Assembly: GCA_002711995.1 (NCBI GenBank)
Contig: PASN01000010.1
Span: forward strand, 132,485 to 196,484
Origin: Halobacteriovoraceae bacterium
Lineage (GTDB): Bacteria; Bdellovibrionota; Bacteriovoracia; Bacteriovoracales; Bacteriovoracaceae
Length of the DNA stretch: 64,000 nucleotides
Direction of reading: 5' to 3'
Positions 44,002-53,710 of the stretch are shown here, piece by piece (position 1 is the first letter of the stretch; the number at the start of each line of letters is the position of its first letter). The notes under the pieces were generated by a model. It was not told the DNA's origin. It saw only the letters and a program-made list of their open reading frames with translations, and searched no databases. The position numbers and the translations under genes are program-made.

Positions 44002-44496
44002 ATGGCACCTGAAGCTATTACTAATGAACATAAAGAATATCTGGAGCGTTCAATAGACATTAAGGCCACTGCAGAGCATGTATGGAAGGCATTGTTTAAA
44101 AAACGCCACTTCGAGAGGTGGTCCAAAGCATTCAGTGACAACGCCACAGTGGAAAGTGAATGGAAGCTTGGTGGAAGTATCAAGTTTGTGGACTCCAACG
44201 GTTCAGGAATTGTAGGCACAATCAAGGCCTGTGAGCCTTTTGAAGAACTCTCAATTAGATTTGAGTGCTTATTAAAGAATGGAAAAGAAGACAAAGAGAG
44301 CGACAAGGCCAAAAAATGGATAGGTTGCCACGAAAACTTCTTTTTGGTGGAAGGTCAAACCGAGACAATTCTCACAGTGGAAGAAGATGTTCCGCAAGAG
44401 CGACTGGAGGGCCTGACTTCAAAATGGGACGCGGCACTGAGAGAAATCAAGAGCATTGCGGAAGAAATGCGGGACTCTGCAGGAACCTGGGCCTAA
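44002..44496 (+). CDS. SRPBCC/AHSA1-type protein
   Basis: The start is ATG 44002, seven bases after AAGGAG. The 164-residue protein has the START-like fold of AHSA1/SRPBCC proteins (ERSIDIKATAEHVWKALFKK, EWKLGGSIKFVDSNG, IVGTIKACEPFEELSIRF). These bind hydrophobic ligands or act as Hsp90 co-chaperone-like domains. The gene stands between the divergent M14 peptidase and hrpB. Confidence 0.75.
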   Translation: MAPEAITNEHKEYLERSIDIKATAEHVWKALFKKRHFERWSKAFSDNATVESEWKLGGSIKFVDSNGSGIVGTIKACEPFEELSIRFECLLKNGKEDKESDKAKKWIGCHENFFLVEGQTETILTVEEDVPQERLEGLTSKWDAALREIKSIAEEMRDSAGTWA

Positions 44497-44556
44497 TATC
44501 TGATTTTAATTTAAACCTTACTCGGGTACTATAGGCTAAAAACTAAAAGTTAAATT

Positions 44557-47121
44557 TTGAAGTTAGAGCCTAATAAGTACCCTATTGACCAAGTTCTTGT
44601 TGAGATCGGAAATGATTTCGAGGAAAGAGAGTGTTTGCTCATCAAGGCGCAGACCGGGGCCGGAAAAACCACAAGACTTCCTCCATACCTTCTTGAGAGG
44701 ACAAAAGGCAAGATTCTTGTTTTAGAGCCTAGACGATTGGCCGCGAAGCTTTCTGCGGCAAGGTGTGCTCAAATCCTTGAAGAGAAAGTTGGACAGACTG
44801 TAGGCCATCACATCCGAATGGACAAAGTCACCAGTGATGAGACGAGGCTTCTCTTTATTACAGAAGGCCTGTTCTTATCTTATTTAAAAGAAAGTTCTTC
44901 ATTGGAAGAATACTCAACCATAATTATTGACGAATTTCATGAGCGAAACATTCAAACTGATCTTGCTCTTGCTCTTGCGAGAAAGGTTCAGCAAACCAGT
45001 CGTCCAGATTTAAAAATTGTGGTCATGTCTGCAACCCTTGATACTGAGAGACTTGAGACCTATTTAGACGGCCCCAAGGTTTATGATGTTCCTGGTAGAG
45101 TTTTTCCTATTGAAATTGAATACCATCCCCCACAAGAGTTTGGTGGCAGAAGGGGTAAAGAGCATTGGGAGGCCAACGCGGCAAGAGCAATTTCCAATTT
45201 GGCACAAGATCAGCGCTGCCCGAAAAACATTCTCGTTTTCCTTTCAGGGATGGGTGCCATCAGATCTTTAGAACAGTCACTTTCAGGGAAGCTTCCCGCC
45301 AATATCGAAGTTTTGCCTCTACACTCAACACTGCCAAAAAGTGAGCAGGACAAAGTGTTTAAGGGAGATAAAAGAAAGATCATTCTATCCACAAATATCG
45401 CAGAGACCTCCCTCACAATTCCAAACATAACAGGGGTTGTGGATTTAGGAAACGAGCGAAGAGCAAGCTTTGCACCGTGGAGTGGAATGCCACTTTTACA
45501 ACTTAAGAGCATTTCAAAAGCGAGTGCAACTCAAAGGGCCGGCCGGGCGGGAAGAGTTCAAGAGAGTGTGGTTTATCGACTATACACTGAAGGTGAGCAC
45601 TTTCACTTTGAGGACTTCACACCTCCTGAAATCAAAAGAGTTGAGCTCTCACACAGTGTTCTAGACTTATTGGAACTTGGCCATCACCCGGACAATATTG
45701 ATTGGTTTGAAGCTCCCGAAGAGAAAAACTTGCAGTCTGCGCTAAAGCTTCTTGAAACTCTTAATGCAGTTAAAAACGGCAAGATGACAGAACTTGGGCG
45801 CTTCATCGCAAAACTTCCCCTTCACCCTAGACATGCGGCCATGTTGTTTAAGTGTCCAAATGAGCTTCTTCCAGACACATTGTTGGCAGCATGTATCCTG
45901 TCAGAAGGTGGTATACTTGGTAGAGCCGCACACTTTGCAGAAGATGACAATGAGTCTTGTGATCTTCTCATTCAATTGGATTTGGCCAAAGCGTTTTTTC
46001 ATAATGAGAAAAAACTCAGCGATTATTCCCTAAGCTATTTAGACAATAAAAAAGCAAAAAGAGTCACTGAGCTGTACAAGATGATAGCTCCAAAGCTCAA
46101 GGCCGGACAAATTCCAAAAGTGAAGACAAGGATTGATTTCTCTTTTGCGCTTCTAAAAGGTTTTCCAGACAGGGTCGCCGCAAAAAGAAAGGCAACTAAA
46201 GGCAGAAAAAGCTTTCAAAGCTACAACTTCTGCTTGGGCAGAGGCGGCAAATTAGGCAGAGCTACCGCGCTCACAAGCAGCTCTCCTGATTATATAATCG
46301 TTCTAGACGCCTTGGAGGATCCAAAGGCCAATGCTGCTATTGGTACAACAATTCAAATGGCCAGCAAAATAACTAAAGAAGACTTGATTTCGAGCGCCAA
46401 TCAATTTGTTAACGTTGTGAAAGAGAACAATTTTAACGAGAAAAAAGGCACAATCTCTATTGGCACAATTACGAAATATGGAAAACTTTCTATAAAAGAA
46501 GATTCGGCCCCCCCTGTGATTCCGCAAGGGGAAACTTTAATATCTCTAATCAAAGAGAATTGGCCATGGCCTTTTGAAAACGAAGAAGAACTTACAATCT
46601 ACAATCGAAGAGTGACCATTTTGGATGAAGCAAAAGTGGAGCACAACTGCCCTCTTTTTTCAGGAGAGATGTTTGAATTATTTTTAGAATCTTGCATTGA
46701 TAGCGACACTACAATGGAAGAGGTTAAGTCAAAAGGCCTTAGAAAGCTCATCTACGGACAACTATCAGCGCCAGATATTTACACATTGGACAATGATGCT
46801 CCAGAGGTGATCAAGCTCTCTAATCAGAAGCAGTTTAAGGTGCACTACGAAGAACATAGGCCTTGTATATATGCAAGAGTTCAAGATCTATACTCCGTGG
46901 CGAACCACCCAACCATTGCGCAAAACAACCTTGCTTTAACTATAAAGCTACTATCTCCTGCAGATCGAGTAACCCAAGTTGTGAACGAGCTGCCAAGCTT
47001 TTGGAAAGCTTCATGGGAGATGGTTAGAAAGGAGCTGAAATCCAGGTACCCAAAACATCATTGGCCAATTGATCCTGTTTCAGCTCCACCGATTAGAATT
47101 CTAAAGAAAACCAAAAGCTAG
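44557..47121 (+). CDS. hrpB: ATP-dependent RNA helicase HrpB
   Basis: HrpB is a DEAH-box RNA helicase of the HrpA/HrpB group. The 854-residue protein starts at TTG 44557, immediately before the family's N terminus. Motif I is AQTGAGKTTRLP, motif II is IIIDEFHERN, motif III is MSATLDTERL, motifs V-VI are NIAETSLTIPN and TQRAGRAGRVQ. The HrpB-specific C-terminal region is present (FWKASWEMVRKELKSRYPKH). It convergently interlocks with the nitroreductase stop in CTAG. Confidence 0.95.
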   Translation: MKLEPNKYPIDQVLVEIGNDFEERECLLIKAQTGAGKTTRLPPYLLERTKGKILVLEPRRLAAKLSAARCAQILEEKVGQTVGHHIRMDKVTSDETRLLFITEGLFLSYLKESSSLEEYSTIIIDEFHERNIQTDLALALARKVQQTSRPDLKIVVMSATLDTERLETYLDGPKVYDVPGRVFPIEIEYHPPQEFGGRRGKEHWEANAARAISNLAQDQRCPKNILVFLSGMGAIRSLEQSLSGKLPANIEVLPLHSTLPKSEQDKVFKGDKRKIILSTNIAETSLTIPNITGVVDLGNERRASFAPWSGMPLLQLKSISKASATQRAGRAGRVQESVVYRLYTEGEHFHFEDFTPPEIKRVELSHSVLDLLELGHHPDNIDWFEAPEEKNLQSALKLLETLNAVKNGKMTELGRFIAKLPLHPRHAAMLFKCPNELLPDTLLAACILSEGGILGRAAHFAEDDNESCDLLIQLDLAKAFFHNEKKLSDYSLSYLDNKKAKRVTELYKMIAPKLKAGQIPKVKTRIDFSFALLKGFPDRVAAKRKATKGRKSFQSYNFCLGRGGKLGRATALTSSSPDYIIVLDALEDPKANAAIGTTIQMASKITKEDLISSANQFVNVVKENNFNEKKGTISIGTITKYGKLSIKEDSAPPVIPQGETLISLIKENWPWPFENEEELTIYNRRVTILDEAKVEHNCPLFSGEMFELFLESCIDSDTTMEEVKSKGLRKLIYGQLSAPDIYTLDNDAPEVIKLSNQKQFKVHYEEHRPCIYARVQDLYSVANHPTIAQNNLALTIKLLSPADRVTQVVNELPSFWKASWEMVRKELKSRYPKHHWPIDPVSAPPIRILKKTKS

Positions 47122-47750
47122 TCTATTACCGTTACAAGTTCATCTTTTGGCTTTCTAACTTTTTTAAGATTTACAAGCCAATCATTATCAGCATCTCTGT
47201 ATCCTAAAGTTAGCATTACACAACTTCTAAGTCCTTTCTCTTTAAGATCAAGAATTTCATCCAAAGCTTTAGGGTCGAACCCTTCAAGAGGCGTGCTATC
47301 CACTTTTTCAAAAGCTGCAGCTACCATCGCGTTGGCAAAAGCAATATAGGCCTGCTTTGCCGCATGATTAAAGTTGTTCTCCGGATCCTGTTTTGGATAA
47401 AACGCAAGAAGCTTTTGTCTATACGCTTCCCAACCTTCATTCTTAAAACCTCTAACTTCATTAACAAGATCAAACATCCTGTTAATTCGATCTTCTGTAT
47501 ATGTGTCCCAAGCAGCAAACACCAATAAATGCGAGCAGTCGCTGACAACAGATTGATTCCAGGAAATCTCTCGAATTCTATCTTTTAATTCTTGATTTTT
47601 AATCACCAAGACTTCAAATGGCTGTAAACCGCTAGACGTTGGCGCAAGCGATATGGACTCCAAAATATTGTTAACTTTATCTTCTGGCACCACGTTTTTG
47701 TTCATTGCTTTGGCGGCGTAGCGCCATTTTAGATTCTCTAATAGTTCCAT
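47118..47750 (-). CDS. NAD(P)H-dependent nitroreductase
   Basis: This 210-residue FMN-dependent enzyme of the NfsB-like group has WRYAAKAMNKNVVP, LAPTSSGLQPFEVLVI and FEKVDSTPLEGFDPKALDEIL. It reduces nitro or quinone compounds with NAD(P)H. It lies 10 bases after the glutathione peroxidase gene and is likely transcribed with it, under the divergent MarR-family regulator. Confidence 0.88.
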   Translation of the reverse strand: MELLENLKWRYAAKAMNKNVVPEDKVNNILESISLAPTSSGLQPFEVLVIKNQELKDRIREISWNQSVVSDCSHLLVFAAWDTYTEDRINRMFDLVNEVRGFKNEGWEAYRQKLLAFYPKQDPENNFNHAAKQAYIAFANAMVAAAFEKVDSTPLEGFDPKALDEILDLKEKGLRSCVMLTLGYRDADNDWLVNLKKVRKPKDELVTVID

Positions 47751-47760
47751 TTTTTATCCT

Positions 47761-48243
47761 TTAGTTTTTAATTATTTTTACTATTTCGCTTTTAATTTTT
47801 TCAGGACTGTCCTTAGGAGAAAATCTCTTAACAACTTTGCCATTTCGATCTACAATAAATTTGGTGAAGTTCCATTTTATTGACTTGGTACCAAAGACAC
47901 CTGGTGCCTCGGCCTTCAAATATTGATATAGAGGATGCGCGTTTTCGCCGTTCACCTCAACCTTTGAAAAGACAGGAAACTTCACTCCAAAGCTTAGTTT
48001 GCAAAACTCTTGAATTTCACTATCAGAACCAGGCTCTTGCCCGCCAAACTGATTGCAAGGAAAGCCAAACACTTCAAGTCCATCACCTTTGAGATCTTCA
48101 TACATCCTCTCAGGGCCTTCGTATTGTTTCGTGAAGCCACATTTAGAAGCGGTATTCACTATTAAAAGGACTTTGCCTTTATAGTCCGACAGGTTCACAT
48201 CCTCACCTGCTGCCGACTTTACGCTGAAATCATATATGCTCAT
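47761..48243 (-). CDS. Glutathione peroxidase
   Basis: The start is ATG 48243, five bases after GGAGG; the longer frame from 48255 has no function. The 160-residue protein has the catalytic Cys in ASKCGFTKQYEG, Gln in FPCNQFGGQEPG and Trp in IKWNFTKFIVD, the usual triad for reduction of H2O2 or lipid peroxides by thioredoxin or glutathione. It is divergent from the MarR gene. Confidence 0.92.
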   Translation of the reverse strand: MSIYDFSVKSAAGEDVNLSDYKGKVLLIVNTASKCGFTKQYEGPERMYEDLKGDGLEVFGFPCNQFGGQEPGSDSEIQEFCKLSFGVKFPVFSKVEVNGENAHPLYQYLKAEAPGVFGTKSIKWNFTKFIVDRNGKVVKRFSPKDSPEKIKSEIVKIIKN

Positions 48244-48266
48244 TAAAACCTCCACAAATACTTTGT

Positions 48267-48284
48267 ATGCAAAACATATTGCAT
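48267..48284. promoter_or_regulatory. Candidate MarR operator in the divergent promoter region
   Basis: ATGCAA (48267-48272) and TTGCAT (48279-48284) form an inverted repeat with a six-base spacer, between the glutathione peroxidase start and the MarR start. Its symmetry and length suit MarR-family dimers, and the position fits a shared operator. Confidence 0.5.
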
Positions 48285-48341
48285 TTTTATTACCGTTGCA
48301 ATAGGTTTGAGCACAAATTATAATAATCTCACAGGAGAATT

Positions 48342-48773
48342 ATGAATATTGAACAACTTAAGCTAGACAACCAGATATGCCATAGGCTTTATATCGCCTC
48401 AAACGGCATAACTCGTCTATATAGGCCAATGCTTGAAAAACTTGACCTTACCTATCCGCAATACATAGTAATGATGGGCCTTTGGGAAAAAAAGGAAGCA
48501 ACTGTTCAGCAAATCCACAATTGTACAAAAATTGATGGAGGCAGTTTAACCCAAATTTTAAAAAAGCTCTCAACAAAGGGTTACATAACTCTCACTCCCA
48601 CCAAAGAAGATAAAAGAGTCAAAGTCGTTTCACTCTCCCCTGAAGGTGAAAAGCTTCAAACTGTAGCTGCGTCTGTGCCAGAGCAAATGGTATGCAAGTT
48701 CAAAGGTCTTGATCCCCAAGACTTCGAAGATCTGAAGAAAATTCTAGATAAAATTAATGCAGAGTTGGAATAG
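48342..48773 (+). CDS. MarR-family transcriptional regulator
   Basis: This 143-residue winged-helix regulator has LTYPQYIVMMGLWEKKEATVQQI, here abridged to LTYPQYIVMMGLWEKK, the recognition region DGGSLTQILKKLSTKGYI and the wing PTKEDKRVKVVSL, typical of OhrR/MarR proteins. No conserved N-terminal redox Cys of OhrR is at the usual place, although CHRLYIAS places one near residue 13. It is divergent from glutathione peroxidase and nitroreductase, which it probably regulates. Confidence 0.88.
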   Translation: MNIEQLKLDNQICHRLYIASNGITRLYRPMLEKLDLTYPQYIVMMGLWEKKEATVQQIHNCTKIDGGSLTQILKKLSTKGYITLTPTKEDKRVKVVSLSPEGEKLQTVAASVPEQMVCKFKGLDPQDFEDLKKILDKINAELE

Positions 48774-48796
48774 GCCAGAGACCTATTCCATTTTTT
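48766..48796 (+). terminator. Rho-independent terminator after marR
   Basis: TGGAATAGG (48766-48774) and CCTATTCCA (48782-48790) form a 9-bp stem with a 7-base loop, followed by TTTTTT. The stem overlaps the marR stop codon (48771-48773). On the minus strand there is no T-run, so it acts on the plus-strand transcript. Confidence 0.85.
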
Positions 48797-48801
48797 ATGT
48801 C

Positions 48802-49272
48802 CTAGTATCCTGTAGCACAGTAAAAGATGTCACCATCAAAGTTTTCGTAGACTTTTTTAAATTCCACGCCAGTTTCTGTTTCCACCTTTTTATAGTACAT
48901 GTAGGCCCCATTGCCTCCACCCACAGCAAGGTCAATAAGATAAAGTTTTTCAGCGCCAGTAGATATTTGGTATTCAACTTCGGAAATGCTAATGTAATCC
49001 ACATCTGAAACGAGGTCTCGGATAGTCTTATCCTCACCCAAGTAGATGCTCTCAGACTCAAATCTGGCCTTTCTCACTAATTCTTGAACAAGCTTGGATT
49101 GGGAATTATAAAGCTCCACATACTCACTAACTTCTTCCTCAGTCATTGCGAGTTGAAAGCCAAAGAAAAGACTTTTCTCTTCAGTGATTTTCTCATTTTC
49201 ATAAGGGGATTCAAGTTCACACGCCATTGCAGGAATTAAAGATGCGATAAAGAAAATTAATGCTGCTTTCAT
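48802..49272 (-). CDS. Small exported protein
   Basis: This 156-residue exported protein has signal MKAALIFFIASLIPAMA. A helical N-terminal half (ITEEKSLFFGFQLAMTEEEV) precedes a strand-rich C-terminal half (AEKLYLIDLAVGGGNGAYMYYKKV), with a C-terminal Cys. No family is recognised. It is 19 bases after the U32 gene and might share its transcript. Confidence 0.6.
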   Translation of the reverse strand: MKAALIFFIASLIPAMACELESPYENEKITEEKSLFFGFQLAMTEEEVSEYVELYNSQSKLVQELVRKARFESESIYLGEDKTIRDLVSDVDYISISEVEYQISTGAEKLYLIDLAVGGGNGAYMYYKKVETETGVEFKKVYENFDGDIFYCATGY

Positions 49273-49291
49273 ATATATCTCCTATAAAGTT

Positions 49292-51691
49292 TTAGAGTTG
49301 TCCTTCGAACACTCCATATTTTTCACTTGCTCCAAGTTTTTTCTTAGTGGATTCGTATGTTTGTTTTCCCTCTAAGAGGTCAAAGTAAAGGTTTATTTTT
49401 TTTGCCAATTGCTCAGGACTTTCATACAAGGCCTCAAGTCTTAAGGCCCCCACACCAGCCTCGTTAAGTTCATTGAGCATAAAGCCGGCAGACTGGGGAG
49501 TTGCCCTAAAAAAGGTGTTTCTGCATTCTTGGTCCGCTTTTAGGTAGTGATACTGTCCATAGACATCCTTAAGCTCAACCTTGTGTTTCTCGCAAGGTTT
49601 GCCACAATCCTTGAAGCTTGATCCGTTGCTTAAAAAAGCGGCAAAAACACAGTGTTCCATATGAAACTCTGGCATGTATTGGTGCATAACCACCTCGAGT
49701 TTTGAAGTATCCACTCTGCCCATCAGGTCTTTAAGTTGGGACTGGTTAAGGTCAAAACTTGCCGCGATTGAAGAGATGTTTTTTCCAAGAAGATAATTAA
49801 AACTTAGGTGGTTTGTAACATTTAGGGAAAAATCAGCTTTGAGCTCTATCCCCTTGTCCTGAAGGTACGCAAGCGCGCCAAGGTTTCTAACCATGATGAA
49901 GTCAGGAGCTTGTCTGACGATCATGTTGAGGTTGTAGTATTCTTTTGGTTTGTGAATCCGAGTAGTCGCAATTCCAGCTTTAATACCCTTTTCTTTCAAA
50001 AACTTGATAGACTCTTTATAGTCCTTACCAAACTCATAATCTAGGACAACAGACTGAAGTTTTCCAGTGTGGACTTCATTCAAAGCTTCAAGTTGCTCCT
50101 TGCTTCGAACCAAGATCACAAGCTTATTTTCAACGCTTGAGTTTTCTATGCACGTCTTTTGCTCAAGAAGGGTCTGGGCCTCAGACAAGTTTACTTTGCG
50201 CTCTTTTCGACTCACACGCTCTGAGATCATTGCCTCAGTCATAGACCTTCTTAGGGCCTTCATTTCTTTTTGAGAAAAGTAAAATGGGACTTCAGAATCA
50301 AACTCATATCCCTCTAAAACAAAACAGCTTCTGCCAAGTTTTCCGAGTTCTTCTCTGAAATGCTCTCCTGTAGTTTCCCTTTTAATAGGCTCTTCAACCT
50401 TATCCGATTTTAGAATGACAGTGTTTTCACCGTCCTCTGCCTCAAGAACCACCTCACCTTTTTTTACAGTAAGCTTTAAGTTTAGTGGGATCTTTTTAAA
50501 TTGGGCCTGGTCTCTAAATGATTTGGAAAGCTTTTCTTCAACCTTTGGGTCGCTGTTAAGGCTAGCTTTCATGCCTTTTCTAATCTTGGAAAGCTCAGGA
50601 GCTTTCACCATAGACACTTCCACAGTGCCCTTTTTATTGGATAGTACCTTAAATATTCTCCCACCCGCGGATTCGCCATTGCCTATAAACAACAGACCCT
50701 GTCCCGCACTCAACTCGATGTCAGTTTTGATGGTAATGATATTTGCTTTTATTTCTAAAACTTCTCCAAGGTCAATGCCTCTGTGGGAGGAAAAGTCAGC
50801 AGGAACAAGCTTTTGGTGCTCAACACCATGAAGCCAGCCAGAATAAAAACCTCTAGAATATGTCAGTGACAACTCTTGCGGGTCATAGTCTTTGCCTGCA
50901 AGCTTCATTGAATAGCTTTTAGCTGCAGCGGCAACGTATTCTGGGGCCTTTAATCTCCCCTCAATTTTTAGGGAGTCAACGCCCATGTCAGCGAGCTCTT
51001 TTGCCTCTTCTATTCCACAGAGATCTTGGGGTGAAACTAGATATTTTTTGTCTCCAAGATCCTTTCTTTCCCCATCAACATACATTTCATAACCCAGTCG
51101 ACAGGACTGAGCGCATTGCCCGCGATTAGCGCTTCTGCCCCCAATGCTTTCAGAGGTAAAGCATTGTCCAGAGTAGGCCACACATAAGGCCCCATGGACA
51201 AACACTTCCAGTTCTTTATCAGTGTTTTCACGAATAAGCTTAATTTCTGACAGTGAGTTTTCTCTTCCAAGAACAAATCGCTTAATCCCAAGATCATCCA
51301 ACAGTCTGATCCCTTCATAACTAGTCATTGTCATCTGAGTGGATGCGTGGACAGGCTGCTCTGGAGCAAGTGTTCTTATAAGTCTTGCTAAACCGAGGTC
51401 TTGAACTATAAAGGCGTCAGGTTTAAGAGGAAGGTATTCCAGAAGTTTTTGAAGGGCCTTTTCAAGTTCATTCTCAAAAATAACCACATTGAAAGCAAGG
51501 TTTACTCTAACCCCATAAAGGTGGCATAGATCTATTATTTCTTTGGCGGTATCAATGCCAAGCATCTCACTTCGCCCACGGGCATTGAACCCGCTCACGC
51601 CCATATAAATAGCATCCGCTCCATTATGAATGGCGGCAAGACACATTTCGATATTTCCCACGGGCAACAATAATTCTGTTTTATTTTTCAT
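49292..51691 (-). CDS. U32 family protein, RlhA-like
   Basis: The N-terminal 300 residues are a U32 domain: LLPVGNIEMCLAAIHNGADA, NARGRSEMLG, and the family signature VFVHGALCVAYSGQC, then RGQCAQSCRLGYEM, which supplies Fe-S cluster cysteines. A DUF3656-like segment follows (VSPQDLCGIEEAKELADMGVDS) and a second U32-like region is present to residue 799 (HCVFAAFLSNGSSF, DCGKPCEKH). The architecture resembles RlhA, which makes 5-hydroxycytidine in 23S rRNA, but at 799 residues it is larger. RNA hydroxylation is likely; which base is unknown. Confidence 0.85.
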   Translation of the reverse strand: MKNKTELLLPVGNIEMCLAAIHNGADAIYMGVSGFNARGRSEMLGIDTAKEIIDLCHLYGVRVNLAFNVVIFENELEKALQKLLEYLPLKPDAFIVQDLGLARLIRTLAPEQPVHASTQMTMTSYEGIRLLDDLGIKRFVLGRENSLSEIKLIRENTDKELEVFVHGALCVAYSGQCFTSESIGGRSANRGQCAQSCRLGYEMYVDGERKDLGDKKYLVSPQDLCGIEEAKELADMGVDSLKIEGRLKAPEYVAAAAKSYSMKLAGKDYDPQELSLTYSRGFYSGWLHGVEHQKLVPADFSSHRGIDLGEVLEIKANIITIKTDIELSAGQGLLFIGNGESAGGRIFKVLSNKKGTVEVSMVKAPELSKIRKGMKASLNSDPKVEEKLSKSFRDQAQFKKIPLNLKLTVKKGEVVLEAEDGENTVILKSDKVEEPIKRETTGEHFREELGKLGRSCFVLEGYEFDSEVPFYFSQKEMKALRRSMTEAMISERVSRKERKVNLSEAQTLLEQKTCIENSSVENKLVILVRSKEQLEALNEVHTGKLQSVVLDYEFGKDYKESIKFLKEKGIKAGIATTRIHKPKEYYNLNMIVRQAPDFIMVRNLGALAYLQDKGIELKADFSLNVTNHLSFNYLLGKNISSIAASFDLNQSQLKDLMGRVDTSKLEVVMHQYMPEFHMEHCVFAAFLSNGSSFKDCGKPCEKHKVELKDVYGQYHYLKADQECRNTFFRATPQSAGFMLNELNEAGVGALRLEALYESPEQLAKKINLYFDLLEGKQTYESTKKKLGASEKYGVFEGQL

Positions 51692-51834
51692 CCATTGCTA
51701 GTTACCAGAAATGGATTTTTTTGGGTATAAACTATTAATTAAAGGTCAAAAGCTTATAAAATATACACACTCTCCCCCCAAATATTAACAACCTTGAGGG
51801 TTACCTAAAGGCGTAAAAAGGCCTATATTTAAGT

Positions 51835-53601
51835 ATGTACAAATTAAGACCCTATCAACAGGAAGCTGTAGACCTTACAATAAGTCACTTTAAGAGAACA
51901 AAAGATCCAGCAGTCATTACTTTGCCCACAGGCGCAGGCAAGAGCTTGGTAATAGCAGAACTAGCCAAAATTGCCCAAGGCAGAGTGCTGGCATTGGCGC
52001 ACGTCAAAGAGCTTGTGGAACAGAACCACCAAAAGTACACATCTTACGGGCTTTCAGCTGGGATCTATTCTGCAGGACTTGGTAGAAAAGATTTTGAAGA
52101 AAAGGCAATATTTGGAAGCGTCCAGTCTGTTGCCAATGCTGAGGACAGCTTTTTTGAGGGGTTCAGCCTCCTCGTTATAGATGAATGCCACAGAGTTGCC
52201 CAGGAAACAGATGGGGATACCCAGTACCTTCAGGTCATAAACAAGTTAAAAGCAAAAAATAAGGACCTTTGTGTCCTAGGCCTTACCGCCACCCCCTACA
52301 GACTTGGTTTAGGCTGGATTTATGAGTATTCTCACTCAGGAGAGCTTAGAAGTGATAAACCCAGATTTTTCAAACACTGTGTTTATGAGTTGCCACTAAC
52401 TTACATGATTGAGAATAACTACCTTACCACCCCAGTTAAAGTTGACACTCCGGTCACCTCATATGATTTCTCTGAACTGACTGAAAAAAATAGAATGTAC
52501 ACGATGGCCGAGGTGGAGGAACTCTTAAAAGAGCAAAAGAGACTCACACCTCTAATAATAAAAAACATTGTGGACATTACAGAGCGCTACGAACGAAAAG
52601 GTGTCATGATTTTCAGCTCCACCATCCGCCACGCCAAGGAAATACTATCTTACCTGCCTGAGGATGATGCAAGACTTGTTATCGGAGACACCGACGCAAA
52701 AGATAGAGATTCAATTATTCAAGATTTTAAAGACAGAAAGTTCAAATACCTTGTGAACGTTTCAGTTCTTACCACTGGATTTGACGCTCCTCATGTCGAC
52801 GTGGTCGCAATTCTTAGGCCAACGGAGTCTGTTAGTCTTTACCAGCAGATCATTGGCAGAGGTCTAAGACTTGATCCAGAAAAGAAGGACTGCATAATTC
52901 TGGACTACACCGGCATGGGCCACAATATTTACGCTCCTCAAATAAGGGAGAGACGCCCAACCAAAGAAAGCGTGGAAGTTAAGATCCCCTGTCCCCAATG
53001 CGGCCATGAAAATGTGTTCTGGGGAAAGGTAAATGTGGAAGGAGAAGTCCTGGAGCACTTTGGAAGAAAATGCAAAGGTGCCGCCTTGGATTTGGATACA
53101 ATGAAACCTGTGCCCTGTGGCTATAGGTTTCGTTTCAAAATTTGCCATCAATGCGGAGAGCAAAATGACCTTACCGCAACTGAATGCGAAAGCTGCAATT
53201 CGGAACTAATTGATGGGGACTCAAAAGTTAAACAGGCCAAGCTATCCAAGAAGATGCACATTCTAAGGCCTGAACACATTGAGTTTTTAGAAAGACAGGA
53301 TAAAAACGGCAGACCTTTTTTAGAGATAAAATACTATGACTGCGATGCTGAAAGTGTAAGCGAATTTCATTTTTTAAACAACCCTTCAGACTTTAAGAGA
53401 TTCAACATCAACTTTTTGCGCTTCCACATGAAAAGACCTGAGCTAGAAGTTGAAGTTTCCAAAGTTGAAGAGGTTTTAAGGCTTAGACCTCTACTTAGAA
53501 ACCCAAGCTTTGTAATAGCCAGAAAGCAGGACAAGTTTTGGAAGGTTACAGAAAAAATTTTCTCGGAAGAGCTTTCTTCAAGATACATAAAACCTTTTTA
53601 A
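51835..53601 (+). CDS. radD: DNA repair helicase RadD
   Basis: RadD (YejH) is a superfamily II helicase-like protein acting with RecA and SSB in double-strand break repair. The 588-residue protein has the family N-terminus (LRPYQQEAVD), Walker A LPTGAGKSLVIAELA, DECH in VIDECHRVAQ, LGLTATPYRLGLGWIYEY and ILRPTESVSLYQQIIGRGLR. Zinc-finger cysteines follow (CPQCGHENVFWGK, ICHQCGEQN, CESCN). It has no neighbours suggesting an operon, other than binding-protein genes 110 bases downstream. Confidence 0.93.
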   Translation: MYKLRPYQQEAVDLTISHFKRTKDPAVITLPTGAGKSLVIAELAKIAQGRVLALAHVKELVEQNHQKYTSYGLSAGIYSAGLGRKDFEEKAIFGSVQSVANAEDSFFEGFSLLVIDECHRVAQETDGDTQYLQVINKLKAKNKDLCVLGLTATPYRLGLGWIYEYSHSGELRSDKPRFFKHCVYELPLTYMIENNYLTTPVKVDTPVTSYDFSELTEKNRMYTMAEVEELLKEQKRLTPLIIKNIVDITERYERKGVMIFSSTIRHAKEILSYLPEDDARLVIGDTDAKDRDSIIQDFKDRKFKYLVNVSVLTTGFDAPHVDVVAILRPTESVSLYQQIIGRGLRLDPEKKDCIILDYTGMGHNIYAPQIRERRPTKESVEVKIPCPQCGHENVFWGKVNVEGEVLEHFGRKCKGAALDLDTMKPVPCGYRFRFKICHQCGEQNDLTATECESCNSELIDGDSKVKQAKLSKKMHILRPEHIEFLERQDKNGRPFLEIKYYDCDAESVSEFHFLNNPSDFKRFNINFLRFHMKRPELEVEVSKVEEVLRLRPLLRNPSFVIARKQDKFWKVTEKIFSEELSSRYIKPF

Positions 53602-53710
53602 CGCTCCATCAGACCGAGTAAAAAAGTACAGTAACAAATTAAAATACTAGTAAAAAGTGCAACCGCCTTAATTAGTTGCTTACCTTTAGATAAGCCCCTA
53701 ACATATAGCT

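Noticed and set aside
44265-44534. Frame overlapping the end of the SRPBCC gene
   Set aside because: It is read out of frame within the conserved SRPBCC gene and its product has no sensible composition.
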